A DNA stretch of 64,000 nt from an uncultured Poribacteria bacterium (GCA_951812525.1 OX638316.1:682001-746000); one strand, 5' to 3'; shown: positions 22,912 through 32,565, numbered from the stretch's first letter. The notes: generated by a model not told the origin, from the sequence alone. A program made the numbers and translations.

Positions 22912-25509
22912 ATGAAGCCACTCCGGCAATTAACAGTGGTCCCCACCTTGCCATCGAATCTTGAACCGCTACGTGAACTCGCCTTAAATTTGTGGTGGAC
23001 CTGGGATCGTGAAGCCCTGGACCTCTTTCGTCACCTTGATGCTGGGTTGTGGGAAAAAACCTACCACAACCCGGTTGCAATGCTCGGACAGATTTCCCAA
23101 GAACAGCTGGATGCAGCATCAAAAAACAGCATGTTCCTTGCCCGCCTTGAAGTCATCCACAGAAAGTTCAAAGAATACCACAAAACACTTTCATGGTTTG
23201 AGGCAAATCACAACGATGAGACACTCGACAACCTGAAAATCGCCTACTTTTCAATGGAATTCGGGTTAACAGAGTGTATGCCGCTGTACTCCGGTGGCTT
23301 AGGCGTCTTAGCAGGCGACCATCTAAAATCCACAAGTTATTTAGGGCTGCCTTTTGTAGCAGTCGGGCTGCTCTATCAACACGGTTATTTCCGACAGACG
23401 CTTACCGCAGATGGATGGCAGATGGCAGATTACCCGATAAACGACTTCTACAATATGCCTATCCAACCAGAGAAACGTGCCGATGGAAGTCCACTATTAA
23501 TAGAAGTTTCATATCCTGAGGGAACCGTTTTCGCTAAGGTCTGGCGCGCCCAAGTCGGGCGCGTGCCTTTATATCTCCTCGACACCAACATACCCGAAAA
23601 TCAGAGCGAGGAAACACGGAACATCACGGATTATCTGTACGGTGGGGACGAACGACTCCGTATCAAACAGGAAATTCTGCTTGGGATTGGTGGGTACCGC
23701 GCCTTAGCTGCGCTCGGTATTCAACCGACCATCTGCCACATGAATGAAGGGCATGCAGCGTTCCTCGCAATTGAACGCGTCCGTCAACTGATGCAGGAAA
23801 CAGGTATCCGTTTTGAGGAAGCCTGCGAAACCACGAAAGCGGGAAACATCTTCACAACACATACTCCTGTCCCTGCTGGTATCGACTGGTTTCCACCTGA
23901 TTTAGTGAACTACTACTTCAGTAATTACTATGACGAACTCGGCGTTTCTGCCGAAACCTTCCTTGGTCTCGGCAGAGCGAACCCGACTAACACAAACAGT
24001 GAATTCAGTCCTGCACTCCTTGCGCTGAGATTATCGGCAATGCGCAACGGTGTGAGTCAATTGCACGGGGATGTCTCCCGCGAAATGTGGAAAAGCCTTT
24101 GGCAAGGTGTCCCTGTCCATGAAATACCGATTAGTGCGATTACTAACGGAATTCACACCCGTTCCTGGGTCTCCAACGATATGCAAAGTCTCTTCGACAG
24201 ATACCTCGGACCTCATTGGATTGTTGAATTGACAAACCAAGCCGTCTGGACTCAGATCTCGAACATTCCCGACCCAGAATTGTGGCGGACACACGAACGC
24301 CGACGCGAACGTCTTATTACGTTCGCACGCCAACGGCAAGAGCAGAAACACGCCCTCGGCGGCACGATTTTCAGCCGCGCCCAAGAAACAGAAAGCGCAG
24401 CGATCAAAGCCCTCAATTCTGCTGCGTTGACTATCGGGTTCGCGCGCCGATTTGCAACCTATAAGCGAGCGACGTTACTTTTTCAAGATATCGATCGTCT
24501 CGATGAAATTCTCAATCACCCTGAACATCCTGTACAACTCATCTTTGCGGGTAAAGCACATCCTCACGATTACGAGGGAAAACTGCTGATCCAGAGCATC
24601 GCACGTATTGCAGCGGAACCACGTTTCTATAATAAAATCGTTTTCATTGAGAACTATGATATCTGTGTTGGACGCTATCTTGTTGAAGGTGTTGATGTCT
24701 GGCTAAACAACCCTTTACGTCCCAACGAGGCAAGTGGCACGAGTGGCATGAAAGCGGCGGCAAATGGTGCTCTCAATCTCAGCATCGCAGATGGCTGGTG
24801 GGCAGAGGCAAATCATTTAGGTGGCGGATGGACAATCGATACCGGACCTGCTTCAGATGATACTAAATCCAATGACAAAACACATGCCAATGCCATTTAT
24901 GAACTCCTTGAAAAAGAGATTGTCCCGCTCTTTTACGAGCGCAACCCGGTTGACGACGTCCCTTATGCGTGGGTCGCACGCATGAAAACGGCGATGCAGA
25001 ATCTCGCCCCTATCTTCAATACCAAACGGATGGTGACTGAGTATGCAGAGCAGTTATATTTCCCAACACACCGGCGTTGGCTGCAACTCAATGAAAACGC
25101 AGCGAAACGTGGCATCGCCTTAGCTCACTGGAAAGACCACATCCGGGACCATTGGGGGAATCTCTGGATTGAGGAGAAATCTCCTAACGGAACGTCTGTC
25201 GCAGCGCAAAATCCCGAATTGGGTGTTGGTGAATCCAGAACAGTGCAGGCAGTCGTTCACACCGATGTCCTATTCCCACACGAACTTGCTGTTCAAATTT
25301 ATCACGGTGTATTAGATAACACGAGAGAAATTCACAATGGCAAGGCTACCGCTATGGAATATCAGAAGGATCTCGGCGGCGGTGCCTATCTCTTTGAAGG
25401 AACGCTCACCTTGAAAGAGACTGGATTGCACGGGTATACCGTGCGTGCCTTACCTTATCATGAGGATCTGGCATCTCTCTCTGAACTCGGGCTCGTAACC
25501 TGGGCATGA
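22912..25509 (+). CDS. glgP: Alpha-glucan phosphorylase, short bacterial form
   Basis: An 865-residue protein. The N-terminus carries the DUF3417 cap (LEPLRELALNLWWTWDREAL, about residues 17-125) typical of the short glucan phosphorylases. The core includes FSMEFGLTECMPLYSGGLGVLAGDH, HMNEGHAAF, FTTHTPVPAG, GFARRFATYKR and the PLP-lysine region GTSGMKAAANGA. It releases glucose-1-phosphate from glycogen using phosphate and PLP in the cytoplasm. GGAAGGAG lies before the ATG. It sits in one operon with the winged-helix gene and next to GlgC. Confidence 0.95.
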   Translation: MKPLRQLTVVPTLPSNLEPLRELALNLWWTWDREALDLFRHLDAGLWEKTYHNPVAMLGQISQEQLDAASKNSMFLARLEVIHRKFKEYHKTLSWFEANHNDETLDNLKIAYFSMEFGLTECMPLYSGGLGVLAGDHLKSTSYLGLPFVAVGLLYQHGYFRQTLTADGWQMADYPINDFYNMPIQPEKRADGSPLLIEVSYPEGTVFAKVWRAQVGRVPLYLLDTNIPENQSEETRNITDYLYGGDERLRIKQEILLGIGGYRALAALGIQPTICHMNEGHAAFLAIERVRQLMQETGIRFEEACETTKAGNIFTTHTPVPAGIDWFPPDLVNYYFSNYYDELGVSAETFLGLGRANPTNTNSEFSPALLALRLSAMRNGVSQLHGDVSREMWKSLWQGVPVHEIPISAITNGIHTRSWVSNDMQSLFDRYLGPHWIVELTNQAVWTQISNIPDPELWRTHERRRERLITFARQRQEQKHALGGTIFSRAQETESAAIKALNSAALTIGFARRFATYKRATLLFQDIDRLDEILNHPEHPVQLIFAGKAHPHDYEGKLLIQSIARIAAEPRFYNKIVFIENYDICVGRYLVEGVDVWLNNPLRPNEASGTSGMKAAANGALNLSIADGWWAEANHLGGGWTIDTGPASDDTKSNDKTHANAIYELLEKEIVPLFYERNPVDDVPYAWVARMKTAMQNLAPIFNTKRMVTEYAEQLYFPTHRRWLQLNENAAKRGIALAHWKDHIRDHWGNLWIEEKSPNGTSVAAQNPELGVGESRTVQAVVHTDVLFPHELAVQIYHGVLDNTREIHNGKATAMEYQKDLGGGAYLFEGTLTLKETGLHGYTVRALPYHEDLASLSELGLVTWA

Positions 25510-25551
25510 CAAAAACAATAGACACACTATAGGTAAAACATCTGTTTCGCG

Positions 25552-25580
25552 TTGCCCCAAATCGTTTTTAAGCGTATAAT
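25552..25580 (+). promoter_or_regulatory. Sigma-70 promoter upstream of hisB
   Basis: TTGCCC (25552-25557), 17 bases, TATAAT (25575-25580). It leaves a leader of about 115 bases with no obvious attenuator. Confidence 0.6.
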
Positions 25581-25703
25581 ACAGATAGTCCACCGTTGTG
25601 TGTATGCGTTTGAATCAGCGAGATTTTGCAGACGAGATTCTCTAACAAATAACTCACTTTAAGGAAAGAAACTAACAGAAAGGCACAGCGTCAAAAGATC
25701 GGT

Positions 25704-26291
25704 ATGGACAGAACAGCAGAAATTGCTCGAGAAACAGCAGAAACCCGCATCCATCTTCGCCTGAACCTCGACGGAACAGGTAACGCTACTATTAACACGG
25801 GTGTCGGATTCCTTGATCACATGTTGGAACTCTTCGCTAAACACGGCTTCTTCGACTTAGAAATCGAAGCGAAGGGAGATCTACACGTAGACGCACACCA
25901 CACCACTGAAGATGTCGGTATCTGTTTAGGACAAGCTCTCCAAAAAGCCGTCCTCGATAAAGCCGGAATGCGGCGTTTCGGCAGCTTCACCGTCCCGATG
26001 TATGAAGCACTCGCCAAAGTCGATTTGGATGTCTGCGGTCGCCCGTATCTCCACTATGAGACACCCCTTCGGGACGCGAAAGTCGGCGATTTCGATGTTG
26101 AACTCGCTGAGGAATTTTTTCACGGATTCGCAAATCACAGCGGCACAACGCTACATATCAACGCTCCTTACGGTACAAATCAACACCACATCATCGAAGC
26201 CATCTTCAAGGCAGTTGCGAAAGCATTGCACATTGCCACACGCCTCGATGCACACATTACAGGTGTGTTGTCCACAAAAGGGAGTTTATAG
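25704..26291 (+). CDS. hisB: Imidazoleglycerol-phosphate dehydratase
   Basis: A 195-residue monofunctional HisB. It shows all family hallmarks: ETRIHLRLNLDGTG, GVGFLDHMLELFAKHG, LHVDAHHTTEDVGI, and the second metal site FFHGFANHSGTTLHI ... NQHHIIEAIFKA. It dehydrates imidazole glycerol phosphate in histidine synthesis (Mn-dependent, 24-mer). Start codon choice follows the conserved N-terminus; the ribosome-binding site is weak. It stands alone, without other his genes, between glgP and glgC, with its own promoter. No histidine-operon context is visible in the window. Confidence 0.97.
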   Translation: MDRTAEIARETAETRIHLRLNLDGTGNATINTGVGFLDHMLELFAKHGFFDLEIEAKGDLHVDAHHTTEDVGICLGQALQKAVLDKAGMRRFGSFTVPMYEALAKVDLDVCGRPYLHYETPLRDAKVGDFDVELAEEFFHGFANHSGTTLHINAPYGTNQHHIIEAIFKAVAKALHIATRLDAHITGVLSTKGSL

Positions 26292-26409
26292 TTCAGAGCC
26301 TCCTATTAAAAAAGACGAGACCACTTCACCAACAGCCTCAATCCAATAGAAACTTTCAACGTCGAAGGTTTTTAAAATCCTTCCACTTATAGCAATTTAG
26401 GAGAACTTT

Positions 26410-27702
26410 ATGAGTAACGGGAACGTCATCGCGGTGATTCTTGGCGGCGGTCGCGGCACACGCCTGTTTCCACTCACCCGAGACCGCGCGAAACCCAGCG
26501 TCCCGATCGCAGGTAAATTTCGACTCGTAGACATACCAATCAGCAACTGCCTTCATTCCGGATTTGATCGCATCTTCGTCCTGACACAATTTAATTCCGT
26601 CTCACTGAACCGACATATCGCACGTGCATACCGATTTGATAGTTACCGCCGTGGATTCGTTCAAATCCTCGCTGCACAACAGACCCTAATGGGCGAAGAA
26701 TGGTATCAGGGAACAGCAGATGCCGTCAAACACAATGAACCCTATATTCTCAACCCACGGTTCGCAGACGATTATGTCCTCATCCTCGCTGGTGACCATC
26801 TTTATCGGATGGATTACCGCAAAATGCTACAAGTCCACACCGAATCCAACGCTGCCATCACCGTCTCTGTTATTCCTGTCAGAAAAGAGGACACAAGTGG
26901 ACTCGGCATTCTCCAAGCCGATACAGATGGACGTATCGTCAATTTCGTGGAGAAGCCGCAAACCGAGGAAGAACTGCTTCCACTACGCGTTGATTCCGAT
27001 GTTTTTACCTCGCGAGGTATAGAACCACAGGGCAGGGAATACATCGCCTCAATGGGTATCTACATTTTTAACCGCGAGGTACTCCAAAACGCCCTTCAAG
27101 ATGACACAAATGTGGACTTCGGTCAAGATATTATTCCGAAGATTATTCAGACGCTTCCAGTCTCCGCCTATTTTTTCGATGGCTATTGGGAGGACATCGG
27201 GACCATCCGCTCCTTCTACCACGCGAACATCGGACTCACCAATACCGCACCGGCGTTCAATTTCTACGATGAACAGGCACCCATCTATACCAACCGCCGT
27301 CATCTACCCAGCACAAAAGTCAATAGCAGTAGTGTTCGTTCCTCAATCCTCGCCGAAGGTTCTATCATTGATGACTCGGAACTCGATAGAACAATTGTCG
27401 GCATTCGCAGTATTATTTCTCATGGAAGTCGAATTTACCAGTCTGTACTTATGGGTGCTGACTATTACGAATCAGAGATAGCGCGAGCAGAGAACGCCCA
27501 GTCAGGCGTTCCCAACGTTGGTATTGGGCGAAATTGCCTAATTCAGAACGCAATCATTGACAAAAATGCGCGTATCGGCGATAATTCTGTACTCGTTAAC
27601 CGAGACGGGATTGATAATTATGACGGCGAAAACTATTACATTCGGGACGGTATTGTGATTGTTCCGAAGGATGCAACGATACCGCCCGAAACCTCCATCT
27701 AA
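26410..27702 (+). CDS. glgC: Glucose-1-phosphate adenylyltransferase
   Basis: A 430-residue protein with the nucleotidyltransferase signature GGGRGTRLFPLTRDRAKPSV, PIAGKFRLVDIPISNC, WYQGTADAVKHN, LILAGDHLYRMDYR, sugar site FVEKP and DGYWEDIGTI, and a C-terminal left-handed beta-helix (SIIDDSELDRTIVGI ... IGRNCLIQNAIIDKNARIGDN). It makes ADP-glucose from glucose-1-phosphate and ATP, the committed and usually allosteric step of glycogen synthesis. TTTAGGAG lies before the ATG. It is downstream of hisB and completes the glycogen locus. Confidence 0.97.
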   Translation: MSNGNVIAVILGGGRGTRLFPLTRDRAKPSVPIAGKFRLVDIPISNCLHSGFDRIFVLTQFNSVSLNRHIARAYRFDSYRRGFVQILAAQQTLMGEEWYQGTADAVKHNEPYILNPRFADDYVLILAGDHLYRMDYRKMLQVHTESNAAITVSVIPVRKEDTSGLGILQADTDGRIVNFVEKPQTEEELLPLRVDSDVFTSRGIEPQGREYIASMGIYIFNREVLQNALQDDTNVDFGQDIIPKIIQTLPVSAYFFDGYWEDIGTIRSFYHANIGLTNTAPAFNFYDEQAPIYTNRRHLPSTKVNSSSVRSSILAEGSIIDDSELDRTIVGIRSIISHGSRIYQSVLMGADYYESEIARAENAQSGVPNVGIGRNCLIQNAIIDKNARIGDNSVLVNRDGIDNYDGENYYIRDGIVIVPKDATIPPETSI

Positions 27703-27703
27703 T

Positions 27704-27736
27704 CTCCAGCCTTGATTTCGTAATCAAAGGCTGGAG
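27704..27736 (+). terminator. Hairpin after glgC
   Basis: CTCCAGCCTTGAT / ATCAAAGGCTGGAG forms a long stem in the gap between glgC and the LamG gene. There is no T-run, so it may be an RNA-stabilising hairpin or one of the dispersed palindromes rather than a true terminator. Confidence 0.5.
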
Positions 27737-27754
27737 TAACAAGGAGAATTTCTG

Positions 27755-28540
27755 ATGCCTAAAGGACTATCACTTCTAACCTTCGTCCTTCCCGTTCTAA
27801 TACTTTTCATGGCACCGTACGCTACAGCACTGGACACAGATGGGCTCGTCGGTGCATGGTTGTTCGATGAGGGCAAAGGGCAAGCGGTTACAGATTCCTC
27901 TGATAACGGACTGGACGGCGAAATTGCACAAGGAAAACCAAAATGGGTCGAAGGAAAATTTGACGGTGCTATGGAGTTTGGTGGTGCTGATATGGTGACT
28001 GTCGATGATGATAACGCACTCGACCTTGAAGACTTCACGATCGCTGCGTGGGTGAATATCCCCAAAATCTCCGGCGCATGGCAGATTATTGCCACCAAAG
28101 AGAATCGAGGTCCTGTCGGTAGGAATTACGGACTCTTCGGCAATATTAACACCGGTGTTATCCACTATTCCTTCACAACAGGCGGCGGTTGGAAATCGTT
28201 TGATGCGCAAACCGTTGTCACCGATGGCGAATGGCACCACGTTGCAGGCACTTATGACGGCTCCGACTTTAAACTCTACATCGACGGAGAAGTAGATGCA
28301 GAAACGTCACCAGGGACGGAACCTGATACCCACGATAACTTTTTCTTTATCGGCGGCTGTGATGTCGGGGGTTATTGGATGTCGGGAACTATTGATGAAG
28401 TTGTCCTCTACGACAGATCTCTCAGCGAAGGAGAAATCAGCGAATTAATCGAAGATGGCATGGCGGTAGCTTTAGACGTGCAACCCGGTGGCAAGCTGGT
28501 AACAACCTGGAGTCAAATTAAAGAACGAGCCGCTCGGTAG
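27755..28540 (+). CDS. Secreted LamG-domain protein with GK-L-TTW tail
   Basis: A 261-residue protein: signal peptide (1-25, ending YATAL), a LamG/concanavalin-A-like jelly roll (about 30-225; LVGAWLFDEGKG, FTIAAWVNI, WHHVAGTYDGSDFKLYIDGE, GTIDEVVLYDRSLSEGEI), then the C-terminal tail LDVQPGGKLVTTWSQIKER shared with six other proteins in the window. LamG domains bind glycans or proteins; here probably extracytoplasmic. ACAAGGAG precedes the ATG. It lies 35 bases upstream of a small gene that overlaps a PhyH gene. Confidence 0.85.
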   Translation: MPKGLSLLTFVLPVLILFMAPYATALDTDGLVGAWLFDEGKGQAVTDSSDNGLDGEIAQGKPKWVEGKFDGAMEFGGADMVTVDDDNALDLEDFTIAAWVNIPKISGAWQIIATKENRGPVGRNYGLFGNINTGVIHYSFTTGGGWKSFDAQTVVTDGEWHHVAGTYDGSDFKLYIDGEVDAETSPGTEPDTHDNFFFIGGCDVGGYWMSGTIDEVVLYDRSLSEGEISELIEDGMAVALDVQPGGKLVTTWSQIKERAAR

Positions 28541-28575
28541 ATTCTAAGATGCGTTAAGGAGAACGCACTGATATT

Positions 28576-28851
28576 ATGTCTGAATTAAGGCAACAACTCC
28601 TCGTGCTACATCTGCACACGCCTGACTTGAATAGTAACGTTGTCGCTTGGGCAATGTACGATGGTACTGGTCAAAAACGCCATACCACAGGCGACAGTGA
28701 TGCTCCACCCTACAGTTCGGTTGTGGAAGCTATGCGAGATGGCTGGCGAGTGATTCAGTTTCCACAACAATTTCCCGCTTATCCGGGTATGGAATACCAT
28801 ACCTCATATCTCAGGTTTGAGTATATACTTGAGAAATTGGAGAAAATCTAA
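28576..28851 (+). CDS. Conserved-looking small protein, unknown function
   Basis: A 91-residue soluble protein (MSELRQQLLVLHLHTPDLNS...) with no signal peptide or recognised motif. TTAAGGAG lies upstream, and its TAA overlaps the ATG of the following PhyH gene by one base, so it is translationally coupled and probably real. A role with the PhyH enzyme is inferred only from this coupling. Confidence 0.6.
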   Translation: MSELRQQLLVLHLHTPDLNSNVVAWAMYDGTGQKRHTTGDSDAPPYSSVVEAMRDGWRVIQFPQQFPAYPGMEYHTSYLRFEYILEKLEKI

Positions 28852-29669
28852 TGAGCGATAAAAACCATTTACTCAGTACGGAACAGATGGCGAACTTCGT
28901 TGCGGACGGCTACCTTCGCTTCGACGAACTAATTCCCCGCGCATTCAATGAAGCGGCGCATGCCGAAATGGAAGCCGGTGTTATTGTGCGTGGACGCGGT
29001 GGCACGGTTTTAGATGAAGTCTGGGACGACGATTCTGCTGTCGGCAAAGTTTTCCGACTTCCAGAAGTGAAGGGCATCATTCGCAGTCTCGTCGGCGAGA
29101 ATCCGCTTTACGATCACCATGCCGTTCATATTGTACGTCCGCAAAACGAAATAGGACAAATTTGGCATGCCGATGCAATCATTGACCTACGGATGCATTT
29201 TGACATCCAATTTTTCTATTTCTCGCACGATACACCGCGCGAAATGGGTGGAACAATGATCTTACCAGGGAGCCACTATCGCCGTGTCTGTGAGACGGAC
29301 ATCGCGCGTTACCAAAACTTCCTTGGACAGCTGCCCGTCGTTTGTAAAGCAGGCACGCTGCTTGTTGTGCATCACGGGATGTGGCACTGTGCGCAACCGA
29401 ATTTGACGGATCGGACGCGCTACATGTTTAAACTCCGCCTCAACCCGACAGTGCGTCAGCTTAAGCTCTGGAATACAGACGACCTCGATACAGCCGCTTT
29501 CCATGGTATTTTAGGGAGGAATCACAGGTGGTACGGGAACGATGTCAGACTTGAAATCGTCAACCGCATCAAGCAGTGGCGCTTCCTTACCGGCGATGAT
29601 TCATTCGATGTAAGCTACTGGCTCTCTCGACTTGAAAACATGCCAGAGAATTCGCAAGAGGCAGCTTAG
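28851..29669 (+). CDS. Phytanoyl-CoA dioxygenase (PhyH)-like Fe(II)/2OG oxygenase
   Basis: A 272-residue protein with an intact iron site: HxD in IGQIWHADAI, followed by GGTMILPGSHYRR, distal His in HHGMWHCAQPN and the 2-oxoglutarate-binding Arg region DRTRYMFKLRL. It hydroxylates a small organic or lipid substrate, not identified. It is cotranscribed with the small protein before it and with a LamG gene upstream, a LamG-PhyH arrangement seen again at 54990-56575. Confidence 0.88.
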   Translation: MSDKNHLLSTEQMANFVADGYLRFDELIPRAFNEAAHAEMEAGVIVRGRGGTVLDEVWDDDSAVGKVFRLPEVKGIIRSLVGENPLYDHHAVHIVRPQNEIGQIWHADAIIDLRMHFDIQFFYFSHDTPREMGGTMILPGSHYRRVCETDIARYQNFLGQLPVVCKAGTLLVVHHGMWHCAQPNLTDRTRYMFKLRLNPTVRQLKLWNTDDLDTAAFHGILGRNHRWYGNDVRLEIVNRIKQWRFLTGDDSFDVSYWLSRLENMPENSQEAA

Positions 29670-29682
29670 TTACGAAACAAAA

Positions 29683-29705
29683 AGGCGCGGTTTACAACCG
29701 CGCCT
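29683..29705. terminator. Bidirectional hairpin between convergent genes
   Basis: GGCGCGG-TTTACAA-CCGCGCC with AAAAA before the stem. It separates the plus-strand PhyH gene from the minus-strand GspC-like gene. Confidence 0.6.
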
Positions 29706-29732
29706 GGAAATAAGTTCTGAAGATCCAAAGTA

Positions 29733-30560
29733 CTATCTATTTCTATTGGCTCGTCCTCTGTTCCCGCCTCTTCTATTCCCAGCAGCGCGTCTTCTAATTT
29801 CCCGCATTATTTCTTGCCGCTCCTCTGGCGAAGAATCGCGAAGTTTCTCCGCTAACTCCTTTTGGTTTATCCCTAACATCTCGATTTGCTCTTTCATCTC
29901 CATCTGTCTCCGTTTTTCCGCTTCCATCTGTTGCTGTTTGGCGTTGGCTTGGTCTTTTGGAGTATCCCCTTCTTTTTCAGATGCGCCTTCACGTCCTTTG
30001 CTGCCACTACCTCGGTTCGTCGTGAGAAACTGGAGTGTCTCTGTCTTGAGTGTTATCGGTTTTCCGTCTTTTTCCAATACTACCTGTTTTGCTTGGATGT
30101 CTTTTACTGTTACGCCCCCCAACTTTTCCCCAATGGTAACAAAATGGTAGCGGTTCGATCGCCTTTCCAGTAGCGTCGCTTGCGCTATTACACCGTCTGC
30201 ATCAACAGCAGTACCAACCAAACTGTAAGCAGGTTCGTTATTCGGTGGTGTCCATCCCAACGGTCGAAAGAGATTGTTATCAATAATCACTTTGTAGAAC
30301 GCTGCATTTTCTCCAAAGTCAACTGCAGCGCGGTTTTGACGTTGCCGAAACCTATTACGCTGCACCTCGACTTGTTCCTTCATTTTTGCCGTCTCTTGTG
30401 TTTTCGCCGAATCCATCTCCGACTTGGTCCCGATAAAATCCGCTTTCGTTTTCTCTTGTGCGTGCAGCAACACCCCAAAACCGAGGAGTAGACACACTAC
30501 ACACCCAATCCCCAGTTTCATAATGATGTTGCGTTGATTACCAGTAATTCTTAATCCCAT
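29733..30560 (-). CDS. GspC/PilP-like periplasmic protein with coiled C-terminus
   Basis: A 275-residue protein with an N-terminal membrane anchor or signal (KLGIGCVVCLLLGFGVLLHA, about 15-34). An HR-like segment follows (NNLFRPLGWTPPNNEPAYSL; LVGTAVDADGVIAQATLLE; FVTIGEKLGGVTVKDI; VVLEKDGKPITLKTE), resembling the GspC/PilP domain of type II secretion and type IV pilus systems. The C-terminal 90 residues are charged, with a coiled-coil (QQQMEAEKRRQMEMKEQIEM) and an Arg/Asn/Gly-rich end (GNRRGGNRGRANRNR) that could bind nucleic acid or polyanions. GGAGG lies 6 bases before ATG 30560. No other secretion genes are nearby. Confidence 0.6.
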   Translation of the reverse strand: MGLRITGNQRNIIMKLGIGCVVCLLLGFGVLLHAQEKTKADFIGTKSEMDSAKTQETAKMKEQVEVQRNRFRQRQNRAAVDFGENAAFYKVIIDNNLFRPLGWTPPNNEPAYSLVGTAVDADGVIAQATLLERRSNRYHFVTIGEKLGGVTVKDIQAKQVVLEKDGKPITLKTETLQFLTTNRGSGSKGREGASEKEGDTPKDQANAKQQQMEAEKRRQMEMKEQIEMLGINQKELAEKLRDSSPEERQEIMREIRRRAAGNRRGGNRGRANRNR

Positions 30561-30748
30561 TCAGCTTTCCTCCATCGCGCTTCCCAAGCGGACCCATGAT
30601 CCTCCACTTACAGTTTAAGACAATCTCCATTGCAGAAGGTTCTCTTTAATTTTACTATATCCTTTGCTGAATGTCAATTGTACTCGGAATTGTTGCCAAA
30701 AACAGATAGAATTGATTTCGACATATCCATTCTCTTCGCCAAAAAACG

Positions 30749-30777
30749 TTGACTTTCCAGATAAAATGCGGTAAACT
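30749..30777 (+). promoter_or_regulatory. Sigma-70-like promoter
   Basis: TTGACT (30749-30754), 17 bases, TAAACT (30772-30777), 42 bases before the following gene. Confidence 0.5.
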
Positions 30778-30818
30778 TTATAGAAAGAAATCTGTTTAAT
30801 AAACAAAGGGACAAACCT

Positions 30819-31361
30819 ATGAAACGCCACAGCACCCCTCAAAAATACATCGCATTTGCGTGCAGTTGCGCCTTTATCTTTATCTTAACAGGTGGGCAGG
30901 TGGAGGCAGCGCGGCGTTCCCGCGTACTATCAATAGCACTCTTTGCGTCCGGTATGGGTCTCCAATTCGGTAGCAATTTTCTCAAAGCCTCTGCGCAAGA
31001 TCGGTACGATACCTATCTCAACGCTGCAATCCAAGCAGATATTCAGACACACAAGGACGCTTTTCTCGTTAGACGAAACGCTGGTACTATCATGTCGCGC
31101 GTCGGTCTCGGATGTGTTGGACTTGCCGTGCTTTTCGCAATCTATAATCAAGTGGTTACACCAGAACTTGTGGAGGATTCAACATCCTTAACAGACCGAT
31201 TAAAAAATCAAGCCGAAACACCGAGGACGCGCCTCAGCGACTTTGCAAATCGCCTCTCTCAAAATACAGGTCTGCTACGCCCACGCACTACGTTCCAATT
31301 GCACCCACACTATGATACCCAAACGCATCGCGCGAGCCTAAGGCTTCTGCACCATTTTTAA
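30819..31361 (+). CDS. Exported protein of unknown function
   Basis: A 180-residue protein with a signal peptide (IAFACSCAFIFILTGGQVEA, mature near ARRSR). Two further hydrophobic segments (VLSIALFASGMGLQFG; VGLGCVGLAVLFAIYN) bracket a Gln/Asp/Tyr-rich stretch with ASAQDRYDTYLNAA. The C-terminus is Arg/His rich. Family not recognised. It is followed by an fn3 lipoprotein and a beta-barrel protein on the same strand, suggesting a cell-envelope operon. Confidence 0.6.
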   Translation: MKRHSTPQKYIAFACSCAFIFILTGGQVEAARRSRVLSIALFASGMGLQFGSNFLKASAQDRYDTYLNAAIQADIQTHKDAFLVRRNAGTIMSRVGLGCVGLAVLFAIYNQVVTPELVEDSTSLTDRLKNQAETPRTRLSDFANRLSQNTGLLRPRTTFQLHPHYDTQTHRASLRLLHHF

Positions 31362-31438
31362 GCATATCTGAAAAATAAAAGGTGGTGTGCCATGGAGTTA
31401 GGCATCAATTTTGCACACCGCTTCAAAGGAGAAAGGTA

Positions 31439-32551
31439 ATGTATCTCATCCGCCATCTATTCAACGGCAAGATTTGGCTGTTAGGTCTCCCGATGTGCTT
31501 TGCAGTCCTTGTGTTTAGCACTTGCACAAACACGGAAGATTTCGCGAATCCTCTCGATCCTGAGAATTTGCGGACGGCTGGTGCGCCTGACGGTCTCGCT
31601 CTTTTCGCAGGAGATAAACAGGTACGGGTCACATGGAACGATATAGGTCAAACGGGCATTAAAGGATACCGCATCTACAGACGCTCTACAGGCGGAACGG
31701 ATGCGGAATTCAAACATGTTGGCTCCGTTGACGCGCCTGCAAACGAATTTATTGACACCCAAAACCTCGAAAATGACCGAGTTGATGCGTCGGGACGACC
31801 TCTCGCTTATGAATACCGGGTCACTTATGTAGATATCAACGGTGTGGAAACGCCAGATCCAATAAACCCACCTACCGAAGGTGAAGAACCACTCCGTATC
31901 TGGAAAACGGCACTCGCGACACCGAGCGTCCCACCGCCTGCACCGACTGTAACGCTTGGGGATCCGACCGATCTCACGATTAAACTTTTTTGGGATGGCT
32001 ACGAGTTTCCTTACGACTTCTCTATCTTCCGCGTTTACGCCGCACTGGATCCTAAAGACGACAAACCGCTCCGGTTCAAACTGATTGCTGAACCGAAACG
32101 AGACCAACTTTACTACTTTGACCACGATTTTGAAACGGATGGGACACGCAAAGTTTATCGCGTCGCTGGCGTTGACGAATTTGGAGCAGAGGCTATTACC
32201 GTAATTACTGCAGCCGTGCCAAATCTGCCACCCGCACCGCCAAAGAATGTTCGGGTCCGCTACATACCACGGTCTTTTCTCAATGCAAAATACGATGCAG
32301 TCATTTCATGGATACCCAATACGGAACCAGATCTCGCTGGATACCAACTCTATACCAGAGATGCAGCAGGAAAACTGCTCCCGAGGCCCGCAGTCGGACG
32401 AAAGGACCGCAACTTCACAATTATTGGTGAAGACCCCAACCTCATCGGTCAGTCGTTGGAATTCAAGAAGTATTATATCACTGCATTTGACGATAGCCCC
32501 GGACCCGATGGACGGCGAGACGAAAGCGCGTTGGTAGAAGCAAAACCCTAA
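31439..32551 (+). CDS. Fibronectin type III-like lipoprotein
   Basis: I chose the ATG at 31439 (AAAGGAG 7 bases upstream) rather than an upstream in-frame start. 370 residues. The N-terminus has a hydrophobic signal followed by a lipobox-like VFSTC and TNTEDFANPLDPEN. At least three fn3-like repeats follow (VRVTWNDIGQTGIKGYRIYR; LKLFWDGYEF-type; VISWIPNTEPDLAGYQLYTR). Lipid-anchored cell-surface scaffold proteins of this style are common in FCB-type bacteria. It precedes the barrel protein by 14 bases, so the two are probably cotranscribed. Confidence 0.7.
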   Translation: MYLIRHLFNGKIWLLGLPMCFAVLVFSTCTNTEDFANPLDPENLRTAGAPDGLALFAGDKQVRVTWNDIGQTGIKGYRIYRRSTGGTDAEFKHVGSVDAPANEFIDTQNLENDRVDASGRPLAYEYRVTYVDINGVETPDPINPPTEGEEPLRIWKTALATPSVPPPAPTVTLGDPTDLTIKLFWDGYEFPYDFSIFRVYAALDPKDDKPLRFKLIAEPKRDQLYYFDHDFETDGTRKVYRVAGVDEFGAEAITVITAAVPNLPPAPPKNVRVRYIPRSFLNAKYDAVISWIPNTEPDLAGYQLYTRDAAGKLLPRPAVGRKDRNFTIIGEDPNLIGQSLEFKKYYITAFDDSPGPDGRRDESALVEAKP

Positions 32552-32565
32552 AAAAGGATAAATCC

